Shown here: positions 52,478 to 62,181 of the stretch, in pieces
Position numbering within the stretch: position 1 is the first letter of the stretch
Layout of the letters: the number at the start of each line of letters is the position of its first letter
Assembly (NCBI GenBank): GCA_947458545.1
Contig: CANGYH010000001.1
Coordinates: forward strand, 1,116,001 to 1,180,000
From: Cytophagaceae bacterium
Lineage (GTDB): Bacteria; Bacteroidota; Bacteroidia; Cytophagales; Flexibacteraceae
DNA length: 64,000 bases
Direction of reading: 5' to 3'
Made by a program: the position numbers and the translations under genes
Notes under the pieces: model-generated
Databases searched by the model: none
What the model was told of the DNA's origin: nothing
Seen by the model: the letters and a program-made list of their open reading frames with translations, nothing else

Positions 52478-55400
52478 ATGCGTAATACGTTCATCGCACT
52501 TGCATTGCTAGCATCTGTGGCCCAGGCCCGGGCCCAGCAGCCCGCCGGGATGGCACAAACCAATGGCCTATCTGACTGGCGCCCTACACCAATGGCGCTG
52601 GTCCATGCGCGGCTTTGGCTATCGCCAGATAAAGTCATCGAAGACGGGATGCTGCAGTGGCAGAACGGGCGCATTACCTACGCGGGCCCTATGCGGCCCA
52701 CCGGCGCCGATGTGCAAACCTGGGATGCAAGGGGCAAGACGGTTTATCCGGCGTTTGTGGAGATGATATCGGATATAGGCATCCCCCAGCCTCCACCCAA
52801 CGCAAACTCCAACTGGTGGCGCTCGCCCCAGTATCAGCGCGAGAACCTGACTGACCGCTATTGGAACGAGCATATCCGCCCCGAGGTGCGAGCCGACGAG
52901 GTGTATAAGTACGACGATGGGGCCGCCAGCGCCCTTCGCAAAGCGGGCTTTGGTTATGCCCTTACCCACGTGCGCGATGGCATTGCGCGCGGAACTGGTG
53001 CCATTGTGGCGCTAACGCCCGAGCGAGCCAATGCTTACAGCCCCATTGTGCGGGCAGACGCGGCCGCCTGCTACAGCTTTGGGCGGGCCCGCAATAGCGC
53101 GCAGGTTTACCCAACATCGCTGATGGGCAGCATAGCACTGCTGAGGCAGGCCTTGTTGGATGCACAGGCCTATGGGTCTAAGGGTACAGGCAACGCCTCA
53201 CTGCAGGCACTGAACCAGACGGCCGGGTTGCCGCAGCTCTTTGAGGCCGGGCAACGCCTTAATGTACTACGCGCAGATAAGCTGGGAGACGAGGCAGGCC
53301 GGAGCTTCATCATGAAAGGCAATGGCGACGAGTATGCCCGCCTGGAAGCGCTAAAGCGTACGGGAGCTCCGCTCGTAGTACCGGTGAACTACCCCAAGGC
53401 TTATGACGTAGCCGACCCACTAGAAGCCGAGAACATAGACCTGACAGACTTGATGCACCAAGAGCGGGCTCCCTTTAACCTTGGCATGGTACATAAAGCA
53501 GGCATAACGCTGGCCGTAACCACAGACCAACTAAAGGACAAGGGTGATTTTTTGACCAACCTGCGCAAGGCCGTCAAATGTGGGCTACCCGAGAAAGAAG
53601 CCTTACGCGCGCTTACTGCAACCCCTGCCAGGCTTCTAAAAGCTGAAGCAGAGCTGGGCAGCCTGGAGGCTGGCCGGTGGGCCAGCTTTGTGATTGCTGA
53701 CAAGTCGCTCTTTACGGCCGAGGGCAAAGTACTAGAGACTTGGGTGGCCGGGCAGCGATATATGCAGACAGATGCCTTCGGGCCTGACTTGGCCGGGCTC
53801 TACCGGCTTACGCTGGGGGCAGACAGTAGCTATACCCTTACCGTGACCAAAGCCGGGGAGGCCAGCCTGCGCGGCAACGGGGCAGACACAACCAAGCGCA
53901 AGCTAGACTGGCGCACAGCCGATGGCTACCTGACCTTTGCCGGGAAGCTACTGCCTGACACCAGCGGCACTACTCGGGCCAGCGGTTTGCTGGTGGCAGG
54001 CAGTGGGCTGGCAGGCGTCGCCGCCTTGCCCTCTGGGCAGAGCCTGCCTTGGCGGCTCAGACGTGTGGGCGATGTAGCCGACAAGGCGGATACGGCTAAG
54101 TTTAGACCCGAGGTGCCAAAGTTTGGGCCGGTGCCTTACCCTTTTGCGGCCTATGGCTGGACAGAGGCACCCAAGGTAGAGACCATTCTCTACCGCAAGG
54201 CGACAGTCTGGACCAACGAAGGGCCTCGGCAAGAGGGTGCGGATGTGCTGGTGAGCGGGGGCAAGATCGTCTCGGTAGGTAAGGGCCTGGCAGCGCCTGC
54301 CGGTGGGCGTGTGGTAGATGCCACCGGCAAACACATCACCCCGGGGTTAATCGACGAGCACAGCCACATTGCCATCAACGGCGGGGTGAACGAGGGCTCG
54401 CACTCCGTATCTGCAGAGGTGCGCATTGGAGATGTAATCAACTCGGAAGACCCCAACATCTACCGGCATCTGGCAGGGGGCGTGGTGGCGGTGCAGCAGC
54501 TCCATGGCAGTGCCAATACCATCGGCGGGCAGTCTGCATTGGTAAAAATGCGCTGGGGCGCAGAGCCCGAGCAGATGAAGGTTGCAGGAGCCGACGGCTT
54601 TATCAAATGTGCTTTGGGCGAGAACGTTAAGCAAAGCAATTGGGGTGATGCCAACACCACGCGCTACCCGCAAACACGCATGGGCGTAGAGCAAGTCTTT
54701 AAGGAAGCCTTTGCCCGGGCCCAGGCATACCGTGCAGAGCGCCAATCGTACGACAAGCTGCCTGCCAAAGAGAAAGCGGCCCGCCCTGCGCCTAAGCGAG
54801 ACCTACAGCTGGAGGCGGTGCTGGAGATTCTGGACAGGAAGCGCTTCATTACCTGCCACAGCTATGTAGCCAGCGAGATCCTGATGCTGATGCGCGTGGC
54901 AGACTCGCTCGGCTTTAGGGTGAACACATTTACCCACATACTAGAAGGCTACAAAGTGGCCGAGCAGATGAAGAAGCATGGCGTAGCGGCAAGCACCTTC
55001 TCAGACTGGTGGTATTACAAGATGGAAGTACGCGACGCCATCCCCTACAACGCGGCCATGATGCACAACATGGGCATTACCGTAGCCATCAACTCAGACG
55101 ATGCGGAGATGGGGCGCCGATTGAATCAGGAAGCTGCCAAGATTGTACGCTACGGCGGCGTGTCTGAAGAGGATGCGCTAAAGATGATTACCCTGAACCC
55201 AGCCCGGATGCTGCATCTGGACAAACAGATGGGTTCGCTAAAGGCTGGTAAGGATGCGGATTTGGTGGTGTGGGACAAGCATCCCTTTGCGCCGGGGGCC
55301 AAGCCGGTGAAGACGGTGGTAGATGGCAAGGTGCTGTTTGACCTGCAGGCCGACCTGGCCGCCCGCACACGCGTTGCCGCCGAAAAAAACCGCCTGCTGA

Positions 55401-55513
55401 AGCTGCAAGCCGAAAGCAAGGACAAGGGTATGCCCGCCCTACCCGGCCGCAACCCCAAGATGTACCACTGCGACGATATGGACGGCACAGACGAGAGCTG
55501 GGCCTTACAATAG
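52478..55513 (+). CDS. Exported tandem amidohydrolase, first domain degenerate
   Basis: 1,011 residues with a signal peptide (about 1-20, ending ARAQ) and two amidohydrolase-type halves. In the first (about 35-430) the strand that should carry the HxH metal motif reads GKTVYPAFVEMISDIG, with no His pair, so this half has probably lost metal and activity, although the late GLPEKEALRALTATPARLL block remains. In the second (about 545-1000) the site is intact: GKHITPGLIDEHSHIAIN (HSH), FITCHSYVASEIL, NTFTHILEGYK, AINSDDAEMGRRL, and NPARMLHLDKQMGSLKAGKD. Imidazolonepropionase/prolidase-like exported amidohydrolases of Bacteroidota share this plan. Substrate unknown, perhaps a peptide or cyclic amide. 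The SRAP gene follows after 9 bases. Confidence 0.85.
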   Translation: MRNTFIALALLASVAQARAQQPAGMAQTNGLSDWRPTPMALVHARLWLSPDKVIEDGMLQWQNGRITYAGPMRPTGADVQTWDARGKTVYPAFVEMISDIGIPQPPPNANSNWWRSPQYQRENLTDRYWNEHIRPEVRADEVYKYDDGAASALRKAGFGYALTHVRDGIARGTGAIVALTPERANAYSPIVRADAAACYSFGRARNSAQVYPTSLMGSIALLRQALLDAQAYGSKGTGNASLQALNQTAGLPQLFEAGQRLNVLRADKLGDEAGRSFIMKGNGDEYARLEALKRTGAPLVVPVNYPKAYDVADPLEAENIDLTDLMHQERAPFNLGMVHKAGITLAVTTDQLKDKGDFLTNLRKAVKCGLPEKEALRALTATPARLLKAEAELGSLEAGRWASFVIADKSLFTAEGKVLETWVAGQRYMQTDAFGPDLAGLYRLTLGADSSYTLTVTKAGEASLRGNGADTTKRKLDWRTADGYLTFAGKLLPDTSGTTRASGLLVAGSGLAGVAALPSGQSLPWRLRRVGDVADKADTAKFRPEVPKFGPVPYPFAAYGWTEAPKVETILYRKATVWTNEGPRQEGADVLVSGGKIVSVGKGLAAPAGGRVVDATGKHITPGLIDEHSHIAINGGVNEGSHSVSAEVRIGDVINSEDPNIYRHLAGGVVAVQQLHGSANTIGGQSALVKMRWGAEPEQMKVAGADGFIKCALGENVKQSNWGDANTTRYPQTRMGVEQVFKEAFARAQAYRAERQSYDKLPAKEKAARPAPKRDLQLEAVLEILDRKRFITCHSYVASEILMLMRVADSLGFRVNTFTHILEGYKVAEQMKKHGVAASTFSDWWYYKMEVRDAIPYNAAMMHNMGITVAINSDDAEMGRRLNQEAAKIVRYGGVSEEDALKMITLNPARMLHLDKQMGSLKAGKDADLVVWDKHPFAPGAKPVKTVVDGKVLFDLQADLAARTRVAAEKNRLLKLQAESKDKGMPALPGRNPKMYHCDDMDGTDESWALQ

Positions 55514-55522
55514 GCGGCGGCT

Positions 55523-56209
55523 ATGTGTGCACTCTACGAGCTGAAGCTGGCGGCAGAAAAACTGGCCAAGGGGCTAGGCATAACTCAACTGCCGCCTGAG
55601 CCGTTGCCGGAGCTGTTTACGGCGCGGCCCTCGCACCAGATGCCTATTGTGCGGGCTGATGCGCCGGAGGCGCTGTCGCTAGCGCGTTGGGGGTTGCTCA
55701 CGCCCTGGGCCATAGAGGAGAAGGAGGGCAACAAGCTCTTCAACGCCCGGGCTGAGACACTGGCCGAAAAGCCCAGCTTTGCCAAGCCGCTGGCTACCGG
55801 GCAGCGGTGCCTAATTCCGCTGACGACGTTTACGGAGTGGCTGACGCAGCCGGATGGCACCAAGCAACCGTACCAGGTATCGGCAGAAGGCGAGACATTC
55901 TTTACGGTGGCTGGGCTGTTTGCGGTCTGGAAGCACCCACAGACGGGGGCTCCTGTGCTGAGCTATACCATGATCACCACGGCGGCCAACCCCCAAATGG
56001 ATTGGCTACATGGCCGCATGCCGCTGGTGTTGGCTCCGGAGGTGCGGAGCCTTTGGTTGGCCCAGACAGCAGACCCGAAAGAAATAGGAATGCTCTTGCA
56101 GGGGGAAGTGGCCCAGCCGCTGGTGTTTGAGCCGCTAGCCCTGCCAGAGAAGCCCACGAAGCCTATCAAGCCTCCCAAGGGCGGCGGGCAGTTGGACCTA
56201 TTTGGGTAG
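55523..56209 (+). CDS. SRAP-family protein (YedK/HMCES-like)
   Basis: Protects abasic sites in single-stranded DNA by forming a stable crosslink through Cys2. 228 residues. The start MCALYELK leaves Cys at position 2 after Met removal, as the mechanism requires. RCLIPLTTFTEW gives the Glu that assists chemistry (family usually RCLIPADGFYEW), FTVAGLFAVW follows, and WLHGRMPLVL supplies the family His. Here the second residue is followed by Ala-Leu where many members have Gly-Arg. It lies 9 bases after the amidohydrolase, so is probably cotranscribed, though the functions look unrelated. A bidirectional terminator follows. Confidence 0.9.
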   Translation: MCALYELKLAAEKLAKGLGITQLPPEPLPELFTARPSHQMPIVRADAPEALSLARWGLLTPWAIEEKEGNKLFNARAETLAEKPSFAKPLATGQRCLIPLTTFTEWLTQPDGTKQPYQVSAEGETFFTVAGLFAVWKHPQTGAPVLSYTMITTAANPQMDWLHGRMPLVLAPEVRSLWLAQTADPKEIGMLLQGEVAQPLVFEPLALPEKPTKPIKPPKGGGQLDLFG

Positions 56210-56220
56210 GTACCAAAGCA

Positions 56221-56249
56221 AAAGAGACACCTTGTGGGTGTCTCTTTTC
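56221..56249. terminator. Bidirectional terminator between SRAP gene and rpsN
   Basis: AAAAGAGACACC (56221-56232) pairs perfectly with GGTGTCTCTTTT (56238-56249) around five bases. Each strand reads the stem into T4, so it serves the SRAP gene (plus) and the 14-gene ribosomal operon (minus), whose last stop is 18 bases away. Confidence 0.9.
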
Positions 56250-56267
56250 ATTATCAGTGAACCAGTG

Positions 56268-56537
56268 TTACCAGCTCGACTTGGTAACGCCGGGGATTTT
56301 GCCGGCGCTGGCCATCTCGCGGAAGGTTACGCGGTTGATGCCGAACTTACGCATGAAGCCACGGGGGCGGCCCGTTAGCTGGCAGCGGTTGTGCAGGCGC
56401 ACAGGGCTGGCATTGCGGGGCAGCTTGTCGAGGCCGACGTAGTCACCGGCTTCTTTCAAGGCTTTGCGCTTGGCGGCGTATTTGGCCACCAGGGCTTCCC
56501 GCTTGCGCTCACGGGCTTTGACGGATTCTCTTGCCAT
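56268..56537 (-). CDS. rpsN: 30S ribosomal protein S14
   Basis: 89 residues, the long zinc-free (Cys-minus) type: [20 protein letters not shown], then [20 protein letters not shown] with one Cys instead of the CxxC pairs, and [21 protein letters not shown] at the end. Normal partner of S3 and S10 in the 30S head. It is the last gene of this operon; in the usual gene order rpsH, rplF and rplR would follow, but a terminator and an unrelated gene are found instead. Confidence 0.97.
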   Translation of the reverse strand: MARESVKARERKREALVAKYAAKRKALKEAGDYVGLDKLPRNASPVRLHNRCQLTGRPRGFMRKFGINRVTFREMASAGKIPGVTKSSW

Positions 56538-56565
56538 TGTAGGTGAGTGTTAAAGGGGGAAACGG

Positions 56566-57129
56566 TTAGTCTTCTTTTTGACCTTGATTGGCGAAAGGCA
56601 TCCCAAACGCTTTGAGGAGCTCGAAGCTCTCTTCGTCGTTTTGGGCCGAGGTTACGAACGTAATGTCCATACCTGCGATTTTGTTCACCTTGTCGATAGA
56701 GATCTCTGGGAAGATGATCTGCTCTTTCACGCCCAGGGTGTAGTTGCCACGGCCGTCGAAGCTCTTGTCGGGCACGCCTTTGAAATCGCGTACGCGGGGC
56801 AGCGCGATGTTGGTGAGGCGGTCGAGGAACTCGTACATGTGGTCTCCCCGAAGGGTGACGCGGGCGCCGATGGGCATGCCCTCACGCAGTTTGAAGTTCG
56901 AGATGGCTTGGCGAGCCTTGGTAGGCACGGCGCGCTGCCCCGAGATGAGGGTCAGCTCTTCAACACCGACATCAACGAGCTTTTTGTCGGCAACAGCGGC
57001 ACCGATGCCGCGGTTGATGGAGATCTTAAGCAGGCGAGGTACCTGCATGACCGACTTGTACTGAAACTTCTCTTTCAGGGCCGGAACGATCTCCTTCGTG
57101 TATTTCTCTTTCAGTCTAGGCGTTGCCAT
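56566..57129 (-). CDS. rplE: 50S ribosomal protein L5
   Basis: 187 residues from the ATG at 57129, beginning [20 protein letters not shown]; a longer frame of 220 codons is available but its extra 33 residues lie inside rplX in another frame and are not L5-like. [13 protein letters not shown] and [16 protein letters not shown] are conserved 5S rRNA-binding parts. Its start overlaps the end of rplX by 14 bases, suggesting translational coupling. Confidence 0.96.
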   Translation of the reverse strand: MATPRLKEKYTKEIVPALKEKFQYKSVMQVPRLLKISINRGIGAAVADKKLVDVGVEELTLISGQRAVPTKARQAISNFKLREGMPIGARVTLRGDHMYEFLDRLTNIALPRVRDFKGVPDKSFDGRGNYTLGVKEQIIFPEISIDKVNKIAGMDITFVTSAQNDEESFELLKAFGMPFANQGQKED

Positions 57130-57475
57130 CTTTGATGAACTGTCCGGTCTTCTTGGAGTAACGTTGGAGTTTGCCTTCTGCGTTGAGCTTGCGGCCAACC
57201 TTGGTGGCTTGGCCTGTAGCTGGGTCAACCAACATCAGGTTTGAGATATGTATGGGGGCCTCCATCTCTATGATGCCGCCAGATTGCGGATCTTGAGCGG
57301 TAGGCTTACGGTGGCGCTTAACCAGGTTGAGGCCTTCAACGATGGCGCGATATTTCTCGCGGTCAACCTTGAGGACTACACCGGTCTTCCCTTTGGCATC
57401 GCCAGAAACGACCTTGACGGTGTCTCCGCGCTTGATGTGGAATTTGTGCTGGGGAGCTTCTACTTGCTTTGACAT
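57116..57475 (-). CDS. rplX: 50S ribosomal protein L24
   Basis: 119 residues, one of two assembly-initiating proteins of the 50S subunit. [20 protein letters not shown] is the KOW motif and [13 protein letters not shown] the rRNA-contact loop; [19 protein letters not shown] follows. Normal for Bacteroidota, slightly longer than the 104 of Escherichia coli. The end overlaps rplE by 14 bases. Confidence 0.96.
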   Translation of the reverse strand: MSKQVEAPQHKFHIKRGDTVKVVSGDAKGKTGVVLKVDREKYRAIVEGLNLVKRHRKPTAQDPQSGGIIEMEAPIHISNLMLVDPATGQATKVGRKLNAEGKLQRYSKKTGQFIKDGNA

Positions 57476-57490
57476 ACGGCTAGATGAGGC

Positions 57491-57859
57491 TTAGAGCACT
57501 TCGGGTGCCAGGGAAACGATTTTCATAAACTGCTTCTCACGCAGCTCACGGGCTACGGGCCCGAAGATGCGGGTACCACGCGGCTCGTCGTTGTTGTTAA
57601 GCAACACGGCTGCGTTGTCGTCGAAGCGGATGTAGGTACCGTCTTTGCGGCGTACTTCTTTGGAGGTACGTACTACGACGGCTTTGCTTACAGTCCCCTT
57701 TTTGAGGTTAGAGGACGAGAGGGCAGACTTGACGGTCACCACTATCTTGTCGCCAAGGCTGGCGTACTTGCGCTTGGTGCCACCAAGCACGCGGATGACG
57801 AGCACTTCTTTGGCTCCGGAGTTGTCTGCCACGGTGAGGCGGCTTTCCTGCTGTACCAT
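57491..57859 (-). CDS. rplN: 50S ribosomal protein L14
   Basis: 122 residues, exactly the family size. [60 protein letters not shown] and [20 protein letters not shown] are conserved throughout. L14 sits at the subunit interface. Fifteen bases separate it from rplX and six from rpsQ. Confidence 0.98.
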   Translation of the reverse strand: MVQQESRLTVADNSGAKEVLVIRVLGGTKRKYASLGDKIVVTVKSALSSSNLKKGTVSKAVVVRTSKEVRRKDGTYIRFDDNAAVLLNNNDEPRGTRIFGPVARELREKQFMKIVSLAPEVL

Positions 57860-57865
57860 CGGTGG

Positions 57866-58159
57866 TTACTTGGCTTTTTCTACGATTTCAACCAGGCGCC
57901 AGCGTTTGAGCTTAGAGAGCGGGCGCGTTTCCATGATCCGTACCGTGTCTCCGATGCCGCACTCGTTTTTCTCGTCGTGGGCATGGAACTTGGTGCTCTT
58001 TTTCATGAATTTGCCATAGATGGGGTGCTTCAGACGGCGCTCCACTACGACGGTGATGGTTTTATCCATCTTGTTGCTTACCACCAGTCCGATACGCTCT
58101 TTGCGCCGGCTGCGCTCGGCGGCATCGCCGGCGGTGGCTAGGGTATTTTCGGTTGCCAT
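57866..58159 (-). CDS. rpsQ: 30S ribosomal protein S17
   Basis: 97 residues. The core runs from [20 protein letters not shown] through [19 protein letters not shown] to [20 protein letters not shown]. An extra 20-residue N-terminal lead ([20 protein letters not shown]) makes it a little longer than the 84-residue reference. Binds the lower body of 16S rRNA. Confidence 0.96.
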   Translation of the reverse strand: MATENTLATAGDAAERSRRKERIGLVVSNKMDKTITVVVERRLKHPIYGKFMKKSTKFHAHDEKNECGIGDTVRIMETRPLSKLKRWRLVEIVEKAK

Positions 58160-58168
58160 ATCGGTTGG

Positions 58169-58366
58169 TTAGGCTTGCTGTTTTTGTTTGTTGGTGATAG
58201 CCGTCAGCATGCGGGCAATGTCACGCTTGGTGTTGTTCATCTGGTTAGGATTCTCCAACGGCGTAACCGCGTGGGCAAATTGCAGCTTGGCCAGACGCTC
58301 GCGCTCTTCTTTGACGCGGGCCTGCAGCTGCTCGAGGGATAGCTTACTAAAGTCTTCCTTTTTCAT
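58169..58366 (-). CDS. rpmC: 50S ribosomal protein L29
   Basis: 65 residues from the ATG at 58366; the frame could begin at a GTG three codons earlier. KKEDFSKLSLEQLQARVKEE and NPNQMNNTKRDIARMLTAI show the two-helix L29 fold that lines the exit-tunnel rim and contacts trigger factor and SRP. Confidence 0.95.
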   Translation of the reverse strand: MKKEDFSKLSLEQLQARVKEERERLAKLQFAHAVTPLENPNQMNNTKRDIARMLTAITNKQKQQA

Positions 58367-58387
58367 GCGTTGCACTTCGTTTAAGGG

Positions 58388-58810
58388 TTATTGGCCGTCG
58401 TAATCGCGGGCGACGACAAACGAGGTGCGCACGGGAAGTTTCTGCGCGGCAAGGCGCAGGGCTTCAGTAGCAATTTCCAAAGGCACACCGGTGGCTTCAA
58501 ATATGATTGTACCTGGCTTGATGCAGGCTACCCAGTATTCTGGGGCACCTTTACCTTTACCCATCCTCACTTCGGCGGGCTTTTTGGTAATAGGCTTATC
58601 GGGGAAGATGCGCACCCACACCTGGCCCTCACGCTTCATGGCGCGGGTTACGGCAATACGGGCGGCTTCGATTTGGCGGGCGGTTATCCAACCGGCCTCC
58701 AGGCTTTTTATGGCAAAACTTCCGAAGCTGATCTCGGCACCACGGGTGGCCAAGCCACGCACACGGCCCTTTTGCATCTTGCGGAATTTGGTTCTCTTAG
58801 GCTGTAACAT
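58388..58810 (-). CDS. rplP: 50S ribosomal protein L16
   Basis: 140 residues: [78 protein letters not shown]. All conserved positions near the A-site tRNA elbow are in place. Forty bases separate it from rpsC. Confidence 0.98.
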   Translation of the reverse strand: MLQPKRTKFRKMQKGRVRGLATRGAEISFGSFAIKSLEAGWITARQIEAARIAVTRAMKREGQVWVRIFPDKPITKKPAEVRMGKGKGAPEYWVACIKPGTIIFEATGVPLEIATEALRLAAQKLPVRTSFVVARDYDGQ

Positions 58811-58849
58811 CGGTTAATGTCTCCTTTCGTCCGGTTAAGGGTTAATTGA

Positions 58850-59698
58850 TTAGCGACGTGGGCCGCCTCCCCGGTTAGAGCCACCCCCTGCGTTACCTCC
58901 ACGGAAACCTCCGCGGTCGTTACCGCCGCCACGAGGGCCACGGTCGTTGCCGCCACGGCCACCACCACGGCGGTCGTCGCGTCCACCGCCACGGCGGTCG
59001 TCACGGTCGAAGCTGCGGTTGCCTGCGGTAGCGTTCTCGGCTGCAAGGCCGGCGTTGGCCGTCAGCTCACGCTTGCCATACACCTCACCTTTGAAAACCC
59101 ACACCTTGATGCCGATTTTACCGTACACGGTCTGAGCCTCAGACAATGCATAGTCGATGTCGGCACGCAGGGTATGCAGCGGAATGCGTCCTTCTTTGTA
59201 CTGCTCCGTACGGGCAATCTCGGCACCGCCAAGGCGGCCGCCCAGGCGTACTTTGATACCCAGGGCCCCTTGGCGCATGGCTAGCTGGATGGCTTGCTTC
59301 ATGGCGCGGCGGTAGCTGATACGGGCCTGCAACTGTTGAGCGATGGACTCGCCTACGAGCTTGGCATCCGTCTCAGGGCGCTTGATCTCGAAGATGTTGA
59401 TCTGCACGTCCTTTTTGGTCATGCGCTTGATCTCATCTTTCAGCTTATCTACTTCGGCGCCGCCTTTACCGATCACTACGCCTGGGCGGGCAGTATTGAT
59501 GGTGAGGGTGATGCGCTTTTCGGTACGCTCGATGATGACTTTGCTGATGCCGCCTTTGGGCACACGCTTTAGTACGTAGTTGCGGATTTTATCGTCCTCA
59601 ACCAGTTTATCGGCAAAGTCTTTGCCGCCATACCAGCTGCTCTCCCATCCTTTGATGATGCCGAGGCGCAGGCCAATTGGGTTAACCTTCTGTCCCAT
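58850..59698 (-). CDS. rpsC: 30S ribosomal protein S3 with a Gly/Arg-rich C-terminal tail
   Basis: S3 lines the mRNA entry tunnel. The core (about 1-212) is standard: [20 protein letters not shown], the KH domain [34 protein letters not shown] and [16 protein letters not shown]. The remaining 70 residues are unlike the usual short end: after [18 protein letters not shown] comes an Asp/Arg/Gly stretch with repeated [14 protein letters not shown] and RGGG units, resembling eukaryotic RGG boxes. The codons of the tail (GGT/CGT/GAC) match the neighbourhood, so it does not look foreign. Tails of this style occur in some other Bacteroidota S3 proteins; function is unknown, possibly RNA contact near the entry site. 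Confidence 0.96.
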   Translation of the reverse strand: MGQKVNPIGLRLGIIKGWESSWYGGKDFADKLVEDDKIRNYVLKRVPKGGISKVIIERTEKRITLTINTARPGVVIGKGGAEVDKLKDEIKRMTKKDVQINIFEIKRPETDAKLVGESIAQQLQARISYRRAMKQAIQLAMRQGALGIKVRLGGRLGGAEIARTEQYKEGRIPLHTLRADIDYALSEAQTVYGKIGIKVWVFKGEVYGKRELTANAGLAAENATAGNRSFDRDDRRGGGRDDRRGGGRGGNDRGPRGGGNDRGGFRGGNAGGGSNRGGGPRR

Positions 59699-59701
59699 GG
59701 A

Positions 59702-60091
59702 TTATGCTGCTGCCGCCTCCTGCGGCTGTTCGATGGCGATGTCTTGCCCGGCGAACGAATCTACAATGATGGTAACGTGGTTGGAGCGCTTGCGAATGCG
59801 GTGTGCGCGGCCCTGAGGGGCAGGGCGCAGGCGCTTGAGGATGCGGCCGCCGTCAACAAAGATCGTCTTGATAAACAAGTCGGCATCTTCTACGCGGGCA
59901 CCTTCGTTTTTCACCGTCCAGTTGGCAACCGCCGACAGAATCAATTTCTCGATTTTGCGGGCGCCTACTTTGGGCTCAAACTTTAGGATGTTCAGGGCAT
60001 GGTTCACTTTCTTGCCGCGAACCAAATCGGCCACCAGCCGCATCTTGCGCGGCGAGGTGGGGATGTTGTTCAATTTAGCGATGGCTTCCAT
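59702..60091 (-). CDS. rplV: 50S ribosomal protein L22
   Basis: 129 residues. [20 protein letters not shown], the globular domain, then the long hairpin that reaches into the exit tunnel ([26 protein letters not shown] in two parts), ending with a low-complexity Gln/Glu/Ala tail. Only three bases separate it from rpsC. Confidence 0.96.
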   Translation of the reverse strand: MEAIAKLNNIPTSPRKMRLVADLVRGKKVNHALNILKFEPKVGARKIEKLILSAVANWTVKNEGARVEDADLFIKTIFVDGGRILKRLRPAPQGRAHRIRKRSNHVTIIVDSFAGQDIAIEQPQEAAAA

Positions 60092-60118
60092 TGATTGAGG
60101 TTGGGTCAGAGAAAGTGA

Positions 60119-60397
60119 TTATTTCTTGCCTTTATCTTTTTTGCCGCCGTGGCCGCGGAAGTTGCGGGTAGGTGCAAATTCTCCGAGTTTATGGCCTACC
60201 ATGTTCTCGGTGACATACACCGGGATGAACTTGTTGCCATTGTGCACGGCAAAGGTGTGGCCGATAAATTCTGGCGATATCATCGACCGGCGAGACCAGG
60301 TCTTGATGACCTGCTTTTTGCCGGATTCGTTCAGGGCTGTGACTTTGTTGTCAAGCCGGAAATCGATGTACGGTCCTTTTTTAAGCGAGCGTCCCAT
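60119..60397 (-). CDS. rpsS: 30S ribosomal protein S19
   Basis: 92 residues: [40 protein letters not shown] and [20 protein letters not shown]. Conserved head-domain protein that contacts S13 and the A-site tRNA. The start A overlaps the last base of the rplB stop. Confidence 0.98.
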   Translation of the reverse strand: MGRSLKKGPYIDFRLDNKVTALNESGKKQVIKTWSRRSMISPEFIGHTFAVHNGNKFIPVYVTENMVGHKLGEFAPTRNFRGHGGKKDKGKK

Positions 60398-61221
60398 TAT
60401 TTCTTCTTACGCGAGATGATAAGGCGGTCAGAGTATTTGTTTACAGGGCGGGTTTTGCCGCCTTTGGCGTATAGGCCATTGCGTGAGCGTGGGTGGCCAC
60501 CAGAGGCCTTACCTTCACCACCACCCATGGGGTGATCGACGGGGTTCATGGCTACACCGCGGACGCGGGGGCGCATACCCAACCAGCGGTTGCGACCTGC
60601 TTTGCCCACAGATTCGTTCATGTGGTCTTCGTTAGAGACCGAACCTACGGTTGCCTTGCAGGTACCGAGCACCTTGCGCATTTCTCCGCTTGGCAACTTG
60701 ATGTTGACGTACTTGCCATCGCGGCCCATGATCTGAGCGTAGCCTCCGGCAGAGCGGGCCAGGCGTGCACCACGGCCCGGGTTGAGCTCGATGGCGTGGA
60801 TGATGGTACCGATAGGCATCTTCATCATGGGCAGGGCGTTGCCAACCTCGGGGGCGATACCTTCGCCGCTTTGGATGGTTTGGCCCACCTGGATGCCCTT
60901 AGGAGCTAGGATGTAGCGCTTCTCGCCGTCAGCATACTGCACCAGGGCGATGCGAGCCGTGCGGTTTGGATCGTATTCTACCGTTAGGACGGTGGCAGCT
61001 ACGTTGTCTTTGTCGCGCTTAAAGTCGATGATGCGGTAGCGGCGCTTGTGGCCACCACCGATGTAGCGCATCGTCATGTGGCCAGCCCGGTTGCGGCCGC
61101 CGGTCCGCTTCAGCGGTTCGGTCAGGCTCTTCTCAGGCTTGCTTGCCGTGATCTCGGCAAAGTCGGGTGCAACACGAAAACGCTGCCCCGGCGTGATTGG
61201 ATTGAGTTTCTTAAGTCCCAT
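60397..61221 (-). CDS. rplB: 50S ribosomal protein L2
   Basis: 274 residues, family size. Needed for subunit joining and the peptidyl transferase centre. [57 protein letters not shown] and, at the C-end, [20 protein letters not shown] with the His expected to lie near the active site (the HPxGGGEG block). Confidence 0.98.
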   Translation of the reverse strand: MGLKKLNPITPGQRFRVAPDFAEITASKPEKSLTEPLKRTGGRNRAGHMTMRYIGGGHKRRYRIIDFKRDKDNVAATVLTVEYDPNRTARIALVQYADGEKRYILAPKGIQVGQTIQSGEGIAPEVGNALPMMKMPIGTIIHAIELNPGRGARLARSAGGYAQIMGRDGKYVNIKLPSGEMRKVLGTCKATVGSVSNEDHMNESVGKAGRNRWLGMRPRVRGVAMNPVDHPMGGGEGKASGGHPRSRNGLYAKGGKTRPVNKYSDRLIISRKKK

Positions 61222-61236
61222 GGGTGCGTTATCGTG

Positions 61237-61524
61237 TTAGAGATTGGCGTAGAAGTCGATAACCTCGCCCTTCTGCAGGTAAACGATGGCCTTCTTGTAA
61301 GAAGACGTTTTGCCGGTTACGAACCGACCTTTCATAAAGCGAGACTTGGTTTTGCCACGGACGACCATGGTGTTGACCTTGTCCACTTTTACACCGAACA
61401 TCTTCTCGACTTCGGCGCGGATTTGCAGTTTGTCTGCTTGCTTATCAACCTCGAACCCGTACACGCCGTCCTTTTGGCGGGCGGTGAATTTCTCGTTGAT
61501 GATTGGACGCTTAATGATTGCCAT
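61237..61524 (-). CDS. rplW: 50S ribosomal protein L23
   Basis: 95 residues. MAIIKRPIINEKFTARQKDG, EVEKMFGVKVDKVNTMVVRG and the loop that lines the tunnel exit. It is the docking site of trigger factor and SRP. Spacing of 25 bases to rplD and 15 to rplB. Confidence 0.96.
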   Translation of the reverse strand: MAIIKRPIINEKFTARQKDGVYGFEVDKQADKLQIRAEVEKMFGVKVDKVNTMVVRGKTKSRFMKGRFVTGKTSSYKKAIVYLQKGEVIDFYANL

Positions 61525-61549
61525 TGGAGTCTTGTGTCAACGATTAGGG

Positions 61550-62179
61550 TTAGAGAGATAGAAGTTGGGTCAGGGGCTCGACGGCTGACTCTGTCATGAT
61601 GATCTGGTCTGCATGCAACACGTTGTAGGTGTTTAGCATGTCCACCGTCATCACCTCTGTGCGCTGCAGGTTGCGGCTAGAGAGGTACAGGTTCTTGTCG
61701 GCCTGGGGTAGGATGAAGAGGGTCTTCTTGCCGGCGAGCTGCAGCCCCTCTAGCAGTTGGATGTACTGCTTGGTGCTGGGCTTGTCGAACATGAAGGGCT
61801 CTAGCACGGTGATGGCTCCGGCTTGAGCCTTAGCCGCAAATGCAGAGCGACGGGCCAGACGCTTTACCTTCTTGTTGAGTTTGAAGTCGTAGTCTCTTGG
61901 ACGAGGACCGAACACACGGCCACCACCTACAAACACTGGCGACTTGATGCTACCGGCACGAGCACCGCCTGTGCCTTTTTGCTTCTTAAGTTTTTTGGTA
62001 GAGTAGGCTACCTCTGCACGCTCTTTGCTTTTGTGCGTGCCCTGGCGCTGTGCGGCCAGATACTGCTTCACGTCCAGGTAGATGGCGTGCTCGTTGACTT
62101 CGATACCGAAGATGTCGTCGGTAAGGTCAACGCGGCGGCCTGTCTCCTGGCCTGAGCGGTTAATGACTGAGAACTCCAT
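61550..62179 (-). CDS. rplD: 50S ribosomal protein L4
   Basis: 209 residues. The tunnel loop is visible as KKLKKQKGTGGARAGSIKSP with FVGGGRVFGPRPRDYDFKLN after it; KKTLFILPQADKNLYLSSRN marks the globular domain. L4 is the autogenous regulator of the S10 operon in Escherichia coli; here the operon is headed by rplC, two bases away. Confidence 0.97.
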   Translation of the reverse strand: MEFSVINRSGQETGRRVDLTDDIFGIEVNEHAIYLDVKQYLAAQRQGTHKSKERAEVAYSTKKLKKQKGTGGARAGSIKSPVFVGGGRVFGPRPRDYDFKLNKKVKRLARRSAFAAKAQAGAITVLEPFMFDKPSTKQYIQLLEGLQLAGKKTLFILPQADKNLYLSSRNLQRTEVMTVDMLNTYNVLHADQIIMTESAVEPLTQLLSL

Positions 62180-62181
62180 TC

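Noticed and set aside
61048-61599. 183-codon plus-strand frame over rplB and rplW
   Set aside because: Antisense to two essential ribosomal protein genes and without family features.
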